64,000 nucleotides of DNA, from positions 359,501 through 423,500 of the forward strand of contig NZ_CP037951.1 in assembly GCF_004358445.1 (NCBI RefSeq), in the 5' to 3' direction. The DNA is from Parashewanella tropica (GTDB lineage Bacteria > Pseudomonadota > Gammaproteobacteria > Enterobacterales > Shewanellaceae). The notes beneath the pieces are model-generated. The model was given only the letters and a program-made list of their open reading frames with translations, was not told the DNA's origin and made no database searches. A program made the translations under genes and the position numbers. Below, one piece after another: positions 27,844-37,355 of the stretch. Numbering within the stretch: position 1 is the stretch's first letter; every line of letters begins with the position of its first letter.

Positions 27844-27872
27844 AAAAAGCCTAGGAAGTTCCTAGGCTTTTT
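27844..27872. terminator. Bidirectional intrinsic terminator between rsd and the S46 peptidase
   Basis: A near-perfect stem, aaaagcctagga paired with tcctaggctttt around a short loop, has A-runs on one side and T-runs on the other, so it can serve both convergent genes. Confidence 0.9.
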
Positions 27873-27887
27873 AGTGTTCAGAATTAA

Positions 27888-30092
27888 TTACTTTTCAATA
27901 TCCAACTCTTTCAACAAATTATCGGCGTGATCTACTTTATCCATCATCCATAGGATGTAACGAATATCCACGTGAACAGCGCGAGTGATAACTGGGTTGA
28001 AGAACCAATCTTTAGTGATAGCTTCATAAGTAGAGTCGAAGTTTAGACCGACCAACTCACCTTTGGCGTTAAATACTGGCGAACCAGAGTTACCACCTGT
28101 TGTGTCTACGCTTGATAAGAAGTTAACCGGCACAGATTCAAACTTGGCAGGGTTGGCTTCACATGAGAATAGACGGCAAAGCATGCTTCGAGGGTCTGGG
28201 TAAACGGACTCAACTTCATGGCTGCCATAGTCTTTATCTTTGATGGCTTTGATAAGTTTAGCTGGAGCGTTAAATGGCTCAACTCCGGTGTTTTTCGCCA
28301 CTAATCCTTCAAGCTTAGTAAATGGCTGTTTGTACATACCATCTTGAGCTTGATAGCCGTCAACAACGCCGTAAGTGACACGCAAGGTACCGTTTGCATC
28401 TGGATAAACAGGTAAGTCTAGTGATTTGTTATAAGCAATGATGGCACCCATATAAGCAGGACGAGCAATAGACAGCTTACCCGCTAAGGTCTTCGCGGCT
28501 TTTTCATTGCGCATGTTGGTGTCGTATAAAGTTACCGCTAACTGAATGAATGGATCTTGGCTGCTTTTGAAGTCTGCAACAGAAGCTTTCATCCACGCTA
28601 AACGTTTGTCGTGTTTAGTCAGTTGTGATTGCGCGTACATATCTGCAACACGTTGCTTTAATGGTGCTTTATCTTGAGCAAGCCAAGCATCTAGGGCTTT
28701 CACGCGGTTTGATTGATTTTCATAAGCCATCAAATCTTGTAGCCATAATACTTTATCAACACGAGCATCAAAGCGAGTATCTAAACGTTTTAGGCGCGCG
28801 GCAAACAGTTTCATATCGCGCTCTTGATAACCCGCTTCACGTTTAGCGTCAGGCTTTTGTCTTTCGTGAGCTAAACGATATAAGCGTTTTGCGGCTTCTA
28901 GTAAGGCACTTGATTGAGCATTATCGAAATAGAAACTTTGCTTGTAATTGGCTTGCTGCTTTTTCAACAGTGTTTCAAGGTTTGACACGATGTCACTGTT
29001 GGGTTGTTGCTTAGTCAGCCAAGCTTTGAATTCATTTTCTTTGTGCTGCTTGATACCTACGATATCAGTAGCGCGGAAACCATCTAATAAGCCGTTCAAC
29101 TTTTTCATGCGGTTCGCGGTTGATGCTAGCGTGCTGGCGTATTGAATCTTGATGTCTTTATTTTCAGCGCCCATTTGCTCAATGGTATCAATACGGCGTT
29201 GATAGCGTTCAGCCATATGTGGGTATTGCCAATCATTGGCAAACTTAAGCTCCGAAGTAAGGCGATAACGACTGGTGCGCCCAGGGTAACCTGCTGCAAA
29301 TACCGCATCACCCGCTTTTACTCCGTTCTCATTGATTTTAACGAACCCTTTTGGCACGTAAGGCACGTTGTCTTTGCTGTACTGTGCGGGTTTACCGTCT
29401 TTGCCTACATAAGCGCGTAAGAAGGTAAAGTCAGCGCTGTGGCGAGGATATTCATAGTTATCAATCGCGCCACCAAAAGAAGCGGCATGTTCAGATGGTG
29501 CATAGACTAAACGAACATCGCGAATGATCAATTGTTTGATCAAATAGTATTCCAAACCATTATGGAAGCTACGCACCGAGCAGCGGTAGTTGGCATCTGA
29601 CTCACATTGTTTAACTAAGTCTTTACGACGTTGAGCGATGGTTTCATAGCGAGTCAGTGGGTCTTTGCCTAAATCAGCGGTCACTGTATCGGTGACGTTC
29701 TTTACATCTTCAGTGATGTAAAGACGTTCGTTAGCGCCTGCTGATAGCTCTTCGTCCATTGATTTTGCTAAAAAGCCGTCATTGAGATAATTATGGGCTT
29801 TATTACTATTGTGTTGAATGGCACCATAAGCACAATGATGATTGGTAACGACTAACCCTTTTGGCGATACAAAACTGGCAGTACAGTAGCCTAAACTTAC
29901 TACAGCATTCATCGGGTATTTGGTGAGATCAGCCAGTTGTTTTGCTGGGATTTCAATGCCGCGCTGCTTGAGTTTATCTGCAATAGAGGGAAGTTGGTGA
30001 GGTTGCCATTGTCCTTCATCTGCGATGGCTGCATGATTGATCAGCAATGAGCCAGATGAAAGAGCCAAGGCGACAATGAGTGCCTTACGCAT
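27888..30092 (-). CDS. S46-family dipeptidyl-peptidase (DPP7/DPP11 type), exported
   Basis: This 734-residue periplasmic or surface serine peptidase should release dipeptides from peptide N-termini. A signal peptide (MRKALIVALALSSGSLLINHAAIA) is clear. The chymotrypsin-like triad is visible: His in VTNHHCAYG (residues 85-86), Asp in GGAIDNYEYPRHSADF and Ser in TTGGNSGSPVFN. Between them lies the large helical regulatory domain typical of S46. In this family the residue in the LNFDx motif helps set specificity (Gly in DPP7, Arg in DPP11). Here it is Ser in LNFDSTYE, so specificity is uncertain. It is a single gene with a good aagga ribosome site and a terminator directly downstream. Confidence 0.95.
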   Translation of the reverse strand: MRKALIVALALSSGSLLINHAAIADEGQWQPHQLPSIADKLKQRGIEIPAKQLADLTKYPMNAVVSLGYCTASFVSPKGLVVTNHHCAYGAIQHNSNKAHNYLNDGFLAKSMDEELSAGANERLYITEDVKNVTDTVTADLGKDPLTRYETIAQRRKDLVKQCESDANYRCSVRSFHNGLEYYLIKQLIIRDVRLVYAPSEHAASFGGAIDNYEYPRHSADFTFLRAYVGKDGKPAQYSKDNVPYVPKGFVKINENGVKAGDAVFAAGYPGRTSRYRLTSELKFANDWQYPHMAERYQRRIDTIEQMGAENKDIKIQYASTLASTANRMKKLNGLLDGFRATDIVGIKQHKENEFKAWLTKQQPNSDIVSNLETLLKKQQANYKQSFYFDNAQSSALLEAAKRLYRLAHERQKPDAKREAGYQERDMKLFAARLKRLDTRFDARVDKVLWLQDLMAYENQSNRVKALDAWLAQDKAPLKQRVADMYAQSQLTKHDKRLAWMKASVADFKSSQDPFIQLAVTLYDTNMRNEKAAKTLAGKLSIARPAYMGAIIAYNKSLDLPVYPDANGTLRVTYGVVDGYQAQDGMYKQPFTKLEGLVAKNTGVEPFNAPAKLIKAIKDKDYGSHEVESVYPDPRSMLCRLFSCEANPAKFESVPVNFLSSVDTTGGNSGSPVFNAKGELVGLNFDSTYEAITKDWFFNPVITRAVHVDIRYILWMMDKVDHADNLLKELDIEK

Positions 30093-30231
30093 AGTTATTC
30101 CTTAATTTATCTTTCGAAGTCCACTAGAATGGAAACTTAGGATTTGGATTTATACCATATTTACCCAATCTATTGATGGTTTTGTTATAAAACTCTGTGT
30201 GTAAATAGATAAAGTTTAAATGATTTCATGA

Positions 30232-30324
30232 GAGCAATAGTGCGATAAGACAACCGTCCGTTACAGGATGTAACGGTTGTCAGTACATGGACGTACGTTT
30301 CTGTTGGCGTTCGTACTATTGCTC
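30232..30324 (+). repeat. Intergenic cloverleaf-like repeat, copy 1
   Basis: This 93-bp element lies in the 310-bp gap between the S46 peptidase and dnaB. An outer stem (gagcaatagt with actattgctc) encloses hairpin ccgttaca/tgtaacgg with loop gga and hairpin gtac-atggac-gtac. Three further copies are at 58614, 59376 and 60993. Apart from it the gap holds only promoter-like AT-rich DNA for the two divergent genes. Confidence 0.9.
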
Positions 30325-30402
30325 GGTAGTATCTATAGAATATTTCGCGCATAGAATACACAAAAACTCAATATTGTTAGATTGCTTTACACAGGAGCTT
30401 TA

Positions 30403-31809
30403 ATGGCACAGCAAGGGGCAGCAAAAACACAATTTAAGGCGAAAGATGCCCAAGTCGAAGGCATTAAAATGCCGCCACATTCACTGGAGGCTGAGCAATC
30501 TATTTTAGGTGGGCTCATGCTGGATGCCGAAGCGTGGGATAAAGTATCAGAAGCCGTAGTCAGAGAGGATTTTTACTCTCGCTCACATCGTTTGATCTTT
30601 GAATCCATGTCAAAGCTGGTGGAAAGTGGTCAACCGCTGGATTTGGTGACGGTAACCGAGCAGCTTGAGCTTGAAAATCAGCTCGATGATGCTGGTGGCT
30701 TTGCTTATATTTCTGAAATCACCAAAAATACGCCAAGTGCGGGCAACATTTTATCTTACGCTGACATCGTACGTGAGCGTGCGGTTGTGCGTGAAATGAT
30801 CCGTGTAGCTCATGACATTGCTGATGCTGGTTATAATCCTGAAGGTCGGGGTTCCAGTGAATTACTTGACCTTGCTGAGAGTAAAGTTTTTAAAATTGCA
30901 GAGCAGCGTGCTGATGCCAATGAAGGCCCTGAAGGCATTAAAAGTATTCTTGAAAAAACCGTTGATAAAATCGAGGAGTTATACAATAACCCTCACAATG
31001 GTGTAACAGGTGTATCGTCTGGTTTTTCCGATCTCGATAACATGACCGCAGGTTTCCAATCAGGTGACTTGATCATTGTGGCGGCTCGTCCTTCTATGGG
31101 TAAAACCACCTTTGCGATGAACCTTTGTGAACAAGCTGCACTCCATGAAGACAAGCCTGTTTTGATTTTCAGCTTGGAGATGCCTTCAGAGCAGATCATG
31201 ATGCGTATGCTGGCATCCTTAGGCCGAGTTGACCAAACCAAAATTCGTACTGGACGTTTGGACGATGACGATTGGGCGCGTGTATCTTCAACAATGGGCA
31301 TTATGCTTGAGCAAGGCAAGATGTACATTGATGACTCGTCAGGCCTAACGCCAACCGAAGTACGTTCTCGTGCGCGTCGTATCGCCCGTGAATACGGTGG
31401 TCTGTCGATGATCATGGTGGACTACTTACAGCTGATGCAAGTGCCAGCATTGTCAGATAACCGTACTTTGGAAATTGCCGAGATTTCTCGCTCGCTTAAA
31501 GCGTTAGCAAAAGAATTAGAAATCCCCGTAATTGCGTTATCACAGCTTAACCGCTCGTTGGAGCAACGTGCCGATAAGCGCCCAGTAAACTCAGATTTGC
31601 GTGAATCAGGCTCTATTGAGCAGGATGCGGATTTGATCATGTTCATCTACCGTGACGAAGTGTATAACGACAACTCGGAAGACAAAGGCACGGCGGAGAT
31701 CATCATTGGTAAGCAACGTAACGGCCCGATTGGACGTGTACGTTTAACCTTCCAAGGTCAGTGGTCGCGTTTTGATAACTTTGCTGGCCCTCAATTCGAA
31801 GAAGATTAA
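30403..31809 (+). CDS. dnaB: Replicative DNA helicase
   Basis: This 468-residue hexameric helicase unwinds DNA ahead of the replication fork. The N-terminal DnaB domain begins near MPPHSLEAEQSILGGLMLD. The RecA-like C-terminal domain has Walker A ARPSMGKTT, IFSLEMPSEQI, MIMVDYLQLM (Walker B) and the SQLNRSLEQR motif. There is no intein. ATG at 30403 is chosen because aggagc sits at the right distance; the frame reaches TTG at 30382 without a ribosome site. alr follows after 57 bp, the dnaB-alr order seen in many gamma-proteobacteria. Confidence 0.98.
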   Translation: MAQQGAAKTQFKAKDAQVEGIKMPPHSLEAEQSILGGLMLDAEAWDKVSEAVVREDFYSRSHRLIFESMSKLVESGQPLDLVTVTEQLELENQLDDAGGFAYISEITKNTPSAGNILSYADIVRERAVVREMIRVAHDIADAGYNPEGRGSSELLDLAESKVFKIAEQRADANEGPEGIKSILEKTVDKIEELYNNPHNGVTGVSSGFSDLDNMTAGFQSGDLIIVAARPSMGKTTFAMNLCEQAALHEDKPVLIFSLEMPSEQIMMRMLASLGRVDQTKIRTGRLDDDDWARVSSTMGIMLEQGKMYIDDSSGLTPTEVRSRARRIAREYGGLSMIMVDYLQLMQVPALSDNRTLEIAEISRSLKALAKELEIPVIALSQLNRSLEQRADKRPVNSDLRESGSIEQDADLIMFIYRDEVYNDNSEDKGTAEIIIGKQRNGPIGRVRLTFQGQWSRFDNFAGPQFEED

Positions 31810-31866
31810 GGTATCACGAGTAATAGGTAGCCTTTGACAATTCACAGTTCTAAGCAGGATAATTTT

Positions 31867-32943
31867 TTGAAACCTTTCCCCCGCGCAGAGGTGAGTTGTC
31901 GCGCGCTCAAGCAAAACCTTCAGCAACTGAAAATCATTGCGCCAAACAGCAAAGTGATGGCAGTGGTTAAAGCCAATGGTTATGGGCATGGGCTCATTAA
32001 TGTCGCCAAATGTTTGGATGAAGCTGACGGCTTTGGGTTGGCGCGTTTAAAAGAAGCCTTGATGCTAAGAGATGCGGGGATCCAACAAAAGTTATTGCTG
32101 CTTGAAGGTTTCTTTCATGAACTCGACTTGCACAAGCTGGTGGATCACAATATCGAAACGGTAGTGCATCATGAATCCCAAGTGGAGATGCTGGAGCAAG
32201 CAACCCTGCCAAGACCAATTCGAGTGTGGTTAAAGCTTGATTCTGGTATGAATCGGTTGGGTGTTACCGCTGAAGAGTTTTCGGCTATTTATCAGCGTTT
32301 AGTTGATTGCCCAAACGTAGAAAAGCCGATCCATTTGATGACGCATTTTGCCTGTGCTGATGAACCGGAAAATAACATGACTCAAGAGCAATTACAGCTG
32401 TTTGAATCGTTAACTCAACATCTAGAAGGCGAGCGCACTTTATCTAATTCTGCTGCCACTTTGTATTGGTCACAAGCCCATGGTGATTGGGTTCGTCCGG
32501 GAATTGCACTTTATGGGGTGTCACCGGTGATGGGGGATTTAGGTACAAACCATCAACTCACGCCAGCAATGGAGCTCAAGTCACAATTGATTTCTGTGAA
32601 ATCGGTAAAAGCCAATGAAAGTGTTGGTTATGGTGCTTATTGGCAAGCTCAACAGCAAACTACATTAGGTGTTGTGGCAATTGGTTATGGTGATGGTTAC
32701 CCACGCAATGCCCCGGAAGGTACACCGGTATGGGTCAACGGTCGTCGCGTGCCGATTGTAGGACGGGTGTCGATGGATATGTTAACGGTTGATTTAGGCG
32801 TGAATGCCCAAGATAAGGTAGGTGACGAAGCGACACTATGGGGAAAAGACTTACCTGTAGAAGAAGTGGCTGAGCATATTGGCACCATTGCGTATGAGCT
32901 GATGACCAAGTTAACGCCAAGAGTAGCGGTATGTTTGGAATGA
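31867..32943 (+). CDS. alr: Alanine racemase, biosynthetic
   Basis: This 358-residue PLP enzyme interconverts L- and D-alanine for peptidoglycan. The PLP lysine motif [11 protein letters not shown] is near the N-terminus, the catalytic tyrosine region reads VGYGAYWQ, and [20 protein letters not shown] and [13 protein letters not shown] are diagnostic. I chose a TTG start at 31867 ([10 protein letters not shown]), which matches Shewanella Alr N-termini and has agga seven bases upstream; an earlier TTG at 31834 would add 11 residues. The sequence is strikingly Shewanella-like, one of the better clues to the host. Confidence 0.97.
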   Translation: MKPFPRAEVSCRALKQNLQQLKIIAPNSKVMAVVKANGYGHGLINVAKCLDEADGFGLARLKEALMLRDAGIQQKLLLLEGFFHELDLHKLVDHNIETVVHHESQVEMLEQATLPRPIRVWLKLDSGMNRLGVTAEEFSAIYQRLVDCPNVEKPIHLMTHFACADEPENNMTQEQLQLFESLTQHLEGERTLSNSAATLYWSQAHGDWVRPGIALYGVSPVMGDLGTNHQLTPAMELKSQLISVKSVKANESVGYGAYWQAQQQTTLGVVAIGYGDGYPRNAPEGTPVWVNGRRVPIVGRVSMDMLTVDLGVNAQDKVGDEATLWGKDLPVEEVAEHIGTIAYELMTKLTPRVAVCLE

Positions 32944-32950
32944 TTTCTAC

Positions 32951-33217
32951 TAGGGGCTGTTTATCTTTAAAGATGAAATTTTGTGCTATATGAGTGCTTT
33001 TCTGTTCAAGGCGTGAGCAATGAAGCTTAGCATTCTAAGTAAATTGCTCACAACACAGAACAGGTAGCACTCATAAGCATCGAAGACAGCGTAAATTGGT
33101 CATTTCTTCTGCGTTATCGCTTGTTTATGTGGTGCAACCACACTTCACAAGTTCCGCCTTGCATAAAATAACCAATTTATCGCTGCAAAAATCATCTCGA
33201 AAGATAAACAGCCTCTA
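32951..33217. mobile_element. MITE-like element with about 28-bp terminal inverted repeats and nested internal stems
   Basis: The ends are inverted copies: taggggctgtttatcttt at the left and its near-exact complement ending at 33217, one mismatch in 18, with pairing continuing further inward. Inside are atgagtgct/agcactcat, the conserved ttcaaggc (33005) and aacacagaa (33052) flanking the stem gtgagcaat/attgctcac, and an inner stem cttag/ctaag. It occupies the 351-bp gap after alr. No gene is present in it. Confidence 0.8.
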
Positions 33218-33294
33218 AGCTCCTACAGACATAAACTGAAAAAGCTTCACTCCTTGTCTACACTTTCAAGAGGGAATTGTTGTGGAGATAGGCA

Positions 33295-34161
33295 ATGAGG
33301 GAAGATCTGGTTTTTCGAGAAGCTAGCCAAGATGAAATATCACAGTTGTTTGATGGCATTATCTCTGAGGGCTGGAATCCAGGGATCCACGATATCCACA
33401 CCTATCCAGATTGTGAAAGCACGCATTTTCTTGTCGCATTACACCAAAATCAGCCCGTTTCTTTTATTTCTTATATTATCTATCAGCAGCATTACGCATT
33501 TGTCGGATGTTACTTAGTTCCAGATCCCAAGCAAAGAGGGAAAGGCTTTGGTTTAGCAATAGTGAATCATCTGCATGATAAGCTGAAAAATTTAGGTGTA
33601 TCGCTGATTGGCGTCGATGGTGTTGTGGCGCAATGTGACAACTATGCCAAAAAAGGGTTGATTGATGCTTATCTTCATCGACAGTTTTACTATCAAGTGC
33701 AAGGGAATGAAACGGTAGAAGAAAGTGTCAGTTTATCTTGTCCTGACATTGCTATTTTAGCTGCATTTGAAAGCAAGTTTGTTCCTGAACCAAGATTACC
33801 ATTTTGGCAAACGTGGGCAGTTAACGATCCATCAAAGAAATTTGCTTGTATCCATGATAGTTATCGGGAGCTTTCAGGCTTTGCTTGTTTAAGAAAAGCA
33901 GTAAATGGTTATCGGGTAGGCCCCATTTATGCCGAGAGTGTGGATGAAGCTAAAGAATTATTACATGGTTTAGCAGTACAAGTGCCAGCAGAAAGCATAC
34001 TCTATATTGATATTCCTGAAGGGAATCCCGCTGGCTTTCATTTTATTCAACAAGCCGAACTTACCGAAAACCAATTTGACTGTATGAGAATGTATCTAGG
34101 TAAGCCGCCGCAGCTTGAAGTAAAAGGGATCTTCGGTGTGTGTACGCTTGAAATGGGTTAA
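33295..34161 (+). CDS. GNAT acetyltransferase with YitH/YitI-type C-terminal domain
   Basis: This is a 288-residue two-domain acyltransferase. Residues about 5-130 form a GNAT fold with the acetyl-CoA motif LVPDPKQRGKGFGLAIVNHL. The C-terminal half (about 160-285) resembles the second domain of YitH-like acetyltransferases: an ELSGFACLR strand, GPIYAESVDEAKELL and a C-terminal MRMYLG motif. The substrate is unknown. ATG at 33295 follows a purine-rich region. It lies alone between a MITE-like element and a convergent desaturase gene, with which it overlaps by four bases at the 3' end. Confidence 0.85.
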   Translation: MREDLVFREASQDEISQLFDGIISEGWNPGIHDIHTYPDCESTHFLVALHQNQPVSFISYIIYQQHYAFVGCYLVPDPKQRGKGFGLAIVNHLHDKLKNLGVSLIGVDGVVAQCDNYAKKGLIDAYLHRQFYYQVQGNETVEESVSLSCPDIAILAAFESKFVPEPRLPFWQTWAVNDPSKKFACIHDSYRELSGFACLRKAVNGYRVGPIYAESVDEAKELLHGLAVQVPAESILYIDIPEGNPAGFHFIQQAELTENQFDCMRMYLGKPPQLEVKGIFGVCTLEMG

Positions 34162-35138
34162 TTTTTCACGCGTGACGGTAATAAGCTTTTTAATTTCAAC
34201 CCCGCTTGAATAAACGGATTGATATAAATCCCCCACAAGGTTTCGTGTTGCTGGTATTGCTTTCCAATACCTAACTTCAATGGTGAAGTGATCTCAGAGG
34301 CTTTGATCAAGCTTCGATTTAGTCTGTCCCAAATCGATAATGCTGAGCCTAAATTGGTATCAAAATGCTTTGGATTGGCACTGTGATGTACTTGGTGCTG
34401 AGCGGGGCTAATAAACCAGTTTTCTACTTTGTCTCCCCAACTGAGCCAGATATGGCTGTGCCTCAAGTTACTACCCATGATGTTAAACGCAAATACAAAT
34501 ATGTTGGCACCGACAATGTCATACATTTTGAGTGATGGTCCAAAGAGGTAATAACACAAACCCACTACAAAGCCTTGAGTCAGCGCCATACGGCACGCAT
34601 ACAAGTAGCTTTCGACAGGATGTGAGCGATAGATGGTAAATGGCGTCAGCACTTTTGCCGAGTGATGTACTTTATGAAACTCCCACAAAAAGGGAATTCG
34701 GTGCAGCAAGTAATGCAAATAAAATCGAGTAAAGTCGTCGAAGATAAACAGCAGCAAGGTAAAGACAACCATAATACCGACTTCAGAAGTCATTAGTGGC
34801 TCATGCGTACCCAATACCCATTCAAGAGTGTCAGATACGCCAAGCGCCACAGGCACCATGGTCAGTACAATGGCAGGAAACAATGCCGCTTTAAGTAGTT
34901 TATTTAATACCAGAAGGGCATAATCATGCTTGGCTGACGTGGCTAAATAGATGTGTTTTGGAAACAGAAAACGTAAAAAACCAAAAATAGATGCCTTTTC
35001 TGCTGTTTGCTTTAGTGTGAAAAAGAAAACGGGCAGCGCGAGTAGGATGGCTGAAACAATATAACCCCAATAAATACGCTTATTGGGGTCAAACAAGTAC
35101 AGTGATAGTTCCTTAAAATTACTGGTTAGAAATTCCAT
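34158..35138 (-). CDS. Sterol desaturase / fatty acid hydroxylase family membrane protein
   Basis: This 326-residue integral membrane di-iron oxygenase has several hydrophobic helices in the first 140 residues and again near 195-235. The eight-histidine clusters of the superfamily are present: HYLLHRIPFLWEFHKVHHSA, NLRHSHIW and QHQVHHSANPKHFDTN. The substrate (lipid or sterol-like) cannot be told. ATG at 35138 is preferred over the adjacent GTG because ggag is seven bases upstream. It lies 21 bp after the TonB receptor gene on the same strand, so it may be the last gene of that metal-uptake operon; a non-haem iron enzyme would fit there. Confidence 0.9.
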   Translation of the reverse strand: MEFLTSNFKELSLYLFDPNKRIYWGYIVSAILLALPVFFFTLKQTAEKASIFGFLRFLFPKHIYLATSAKHDYALLVLNKLLKAALFPAIVLTMVPVALGVSDTLEWVLGTHEPLMTSEVGIMVVFTLLLFIFDDFTRFYLHYLLHRIPFLWEFHKVHHSAKVLTPFTIYRSHPVESYLYACRMALTQGFVVGLCYYLFGPSLKMYDIVGANIFVFAFNIMGSNLRHSHIWLSWGDKVENWFISPAQHQVHHSANPKHFDTNLGSALSIWDRLNRSLIKASEITSPLKLGIGKQYQQHETLWGIYINPFIQAGLKLKSLLPSRVKN

Positions 35139-35159
35139 CACTGTACTCCACTCTATTTA

Positions 35160-37355
35160 TCAAAACTGATATTGATAGCCCACAAACCCTTGACGAGGTT
35201 TACTTGGTCTTGCACCGTATGGACGGCGACTAACAATCTCTTGCTTACCAAATACATTATCCACTTTCAGGTACACTGAGCCGTTTTCATGTAATTGGTA
35301 ACTGGCTGAGAAGTCTGCCACAGTTAGTGCTTTCGTTTCAACGCCGGACAGAGTCACTCCTGTACCTGAAGCTTCGTGCATTTTGCCTACATAGCGAGTG
35401 ATCAAATTGGCTTGCCAGTCATTAGCCACTAATCCTAAATTCAACGTGAGTTGATTCTCGGGTAGGTAAGGCAATGGGTCGCCCTTTTTGATGTTACCCC
35501 ATTGGTTAAAGGCTGAGTCAAAACCTTGGGTAAATTCACCATGGGTATAGGTATAAGTTACAGATACAGGGAAGTCGATGCTATCGGTCATGGCTAAGGT
35601 ATATTTACCTTGTAGTTCTAAACCACGAACTTCAGCATTGCTACTATTGAATTGGATATTCGAATCGTTTCCACAGGCAGAAAAGCTGCAGGTTTCAATT
35701 AAACGCTTGAAGTCATGATAAAAAGCAACCGCTTCGATTTCGACTTTGCCATTATTAAAGCGGTAGCCTAACTCGTAGTTAAGACTACTTTCGGGTTTAA
35801 TGTTTGGCTCTTGACGTGGACTGGTAGGCACAAACCCTTCATGAATACCGAATAAAATACCGGACTGTTTAGATAACTCATAAAAGCCACTAAAGCTTGG
35901 TAGCCAAATTCGAGTGCTTTTTTTCTGCCAATCGCCTTGTTTATTTGGTGCTTGGTTTTGGTAGAGTGAATCAATAAATTCACCACGCACACCAAAGGTT
36001 AATGACAAGTCATTGTATTTTACGGTGTCGACAAAGAAGACCGAAATCGCATCCGTTTTTTCTAAATTGGAGGTTGTCGCTTTTGTTTCGTTACCATCAG
36101 AAACCAAATTCCCCGATTTCATTAAAAAGCCATCTTCAGTATGGCGGCGTTTAATTTGATCTTGATGAAAGCGAGCACCAACATTGAAGGTGTGATCTAA
36201 TCCAAATAACTCGGTATACCAGTAGAGTTCAGATTGAACACCTTGAGAGAAGAAGGTACGAGCATTATCACCCAAAATAATTACTTCGGATGAATCCTGA
36301 GTGTCTTTGTCACCTGTAAGGACTTGATATAAACGTTGATTGGTATCATTCCCAGTAGGGTCTGCCAGCACTCTATCTGGCTTTATACCACCACCAAAAC
36401 CATTGACTTTAAACCATGAACGCTCAAAGTCATTGCGATAAACTCGAGTCGTGACATCAAAATCATCATTGCCGATAAAGTGGCTTAACATAAATTGTTT
36501 ATGCGTCCAGTCCATCTTATCTTTTTGGCTAGCACGATATCGACGATTAGGACTTTTGGCGAAGTCTGCATCGGTTAACCCTAAATAGGTTTCATTGGAG
36601 ACTTCATCAGCATAATCGAGCTTCAATTCGACAAGTTGGGTGTAGGATTTTGATGATAAGTCGTATTTAAATTTGGCTTGAATGTCATTCTTTTTAAAGC
36701 CAGTATCACCACCGCCATCCAGTTTTTTAAAGCCGTCAGATTGAAGGTGAACTCCTTCAACTAAATAGCCTAGCTTACCTTGAGTATCACCAAAATAACC
36801 GTGCGCTTTTTTATAACCATTACTGCCAAGGGCAACGTCGACTAAGCCTTCTTTCGCATCAGGAACATGACGAGTAGTCAGGTTAAGTGCGCCGGCTACG
36901 GTATTAGGGCCGTATTTAATAGCAGCAGGACCTTTGAACACTTCTACTGCATTGATTTTGTTCATCATTGGGAAATAATAAGCCGCTGGCGCCGAATAGG
37001 GAGCTGGACCAATCAATACCCCATCTTCCATGATGTTGATTTTTTTGCTGCGCTCAGGTGTAACACCACGAAAACCAATATTCGGACGCAGACCAAAACC
37101 GTCTTCTTCACGAATATTAACGCCAGGTACGCTGTAAAGAATGCGGTTGATGTCATCAAATTTAAATTTCTCTAGTTCTTCTTCACCAATGAGTGTGGCG
37201 GCGCCAGATTCGGTTCTAAGTTTATCGGTGTGACCTAAGATTTGAACACGCTCAATGTATTTATCACTTTTGGCTTTATCTTCAGCGAAAGCACTGTGAC
37301 TGATAGAGGTCGCAATGGCAGCAGCGACTAAACCAAGTTTAAAAGTAGGTTTCAT
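35160..37355 (-). CDS. TonB-dependent outer-membrane receptor, probably iron
   Basis: This 731-residue outer-membrane receptor has a signal peptide (MKPTFKLGLVAAAIATSISHSAFA), a TonB box region (RVQILGH), a plug domain (about 45-165, with IREEDGFGLRPNIGFRGV and GPAAIKYGPNTVAGALNL) and a 22-strand-type barrel ending YGARPSKPRQGFVGYQYQF, with the expected terminal Phe. It resembles FecA-like siderophore or ferric citrate receptors. Its start codon overlaps the imelysin stop (TAATG), so the two are translationally coupled. The pairing with imelysin points to iron or a related metal; the ligand is not known. Confidence 0.93.
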   Translation of the reverse strand: MKPTFKLGLVAAAIATSISHSAFAEDKAKSDKYIERVQILGHTDKLRTESGAATLIGEEELEKFKFDDINRILYSVPGVNIREEDGFGLRPNIGFRGVTPERSKKINIMEDGVLIGPAPYSAPAAYYFPMMNKINAVEVFKGPAAIKYGPNTVAGALNLTTRHVPDAKEGLVDVALGSNGYKKAHGYFGDTQGKLGYLVEGVHLQSDGFKKLDGGGDTGFKKNDIQAKFKYDLSSKSYTQLVELKLDYADEVSNETYLGLTDADFAKSPNRRYRASQKDKMDWTHKQFMLSHFIGNDDFDVTTRVYRNDFERSWFKVNGFGGGIKPDRVLADPTGNDTNQRLYQVLTGDKDTQDSSEVIILGDNARTFFSQGVQSELYWYTELFGLDHTFNVGARFHQDQIKRRHTEDGFLMKSGNLVSDGNETKATTSNLEKTDAISVFFVDTVKYNDLSLTFGVRGEFIDSLYQNQAPNKQGDWQKKSTRIWLPSFSGFYELSKQSGILFGIHEGFVPTSPRQEPNIKPESSLNYELGYRFNNGKVEIEAVAFYHDFKRLIETCSFSACGNDSNIQFNSSNAEVRGLELQGKYTLAMTDSIDFPVSVTYTYTHGEFTQGFDSAFNQWGNIKKGDPLPYLPENQLTLNLGLVANDWQANLITRYVGKMHEASGTGVTLSGVETKALTVADFSASYQLHENGSVYLKVDNVFGKQEIVSRRPYGARPSKPRQGFVGYQYQF

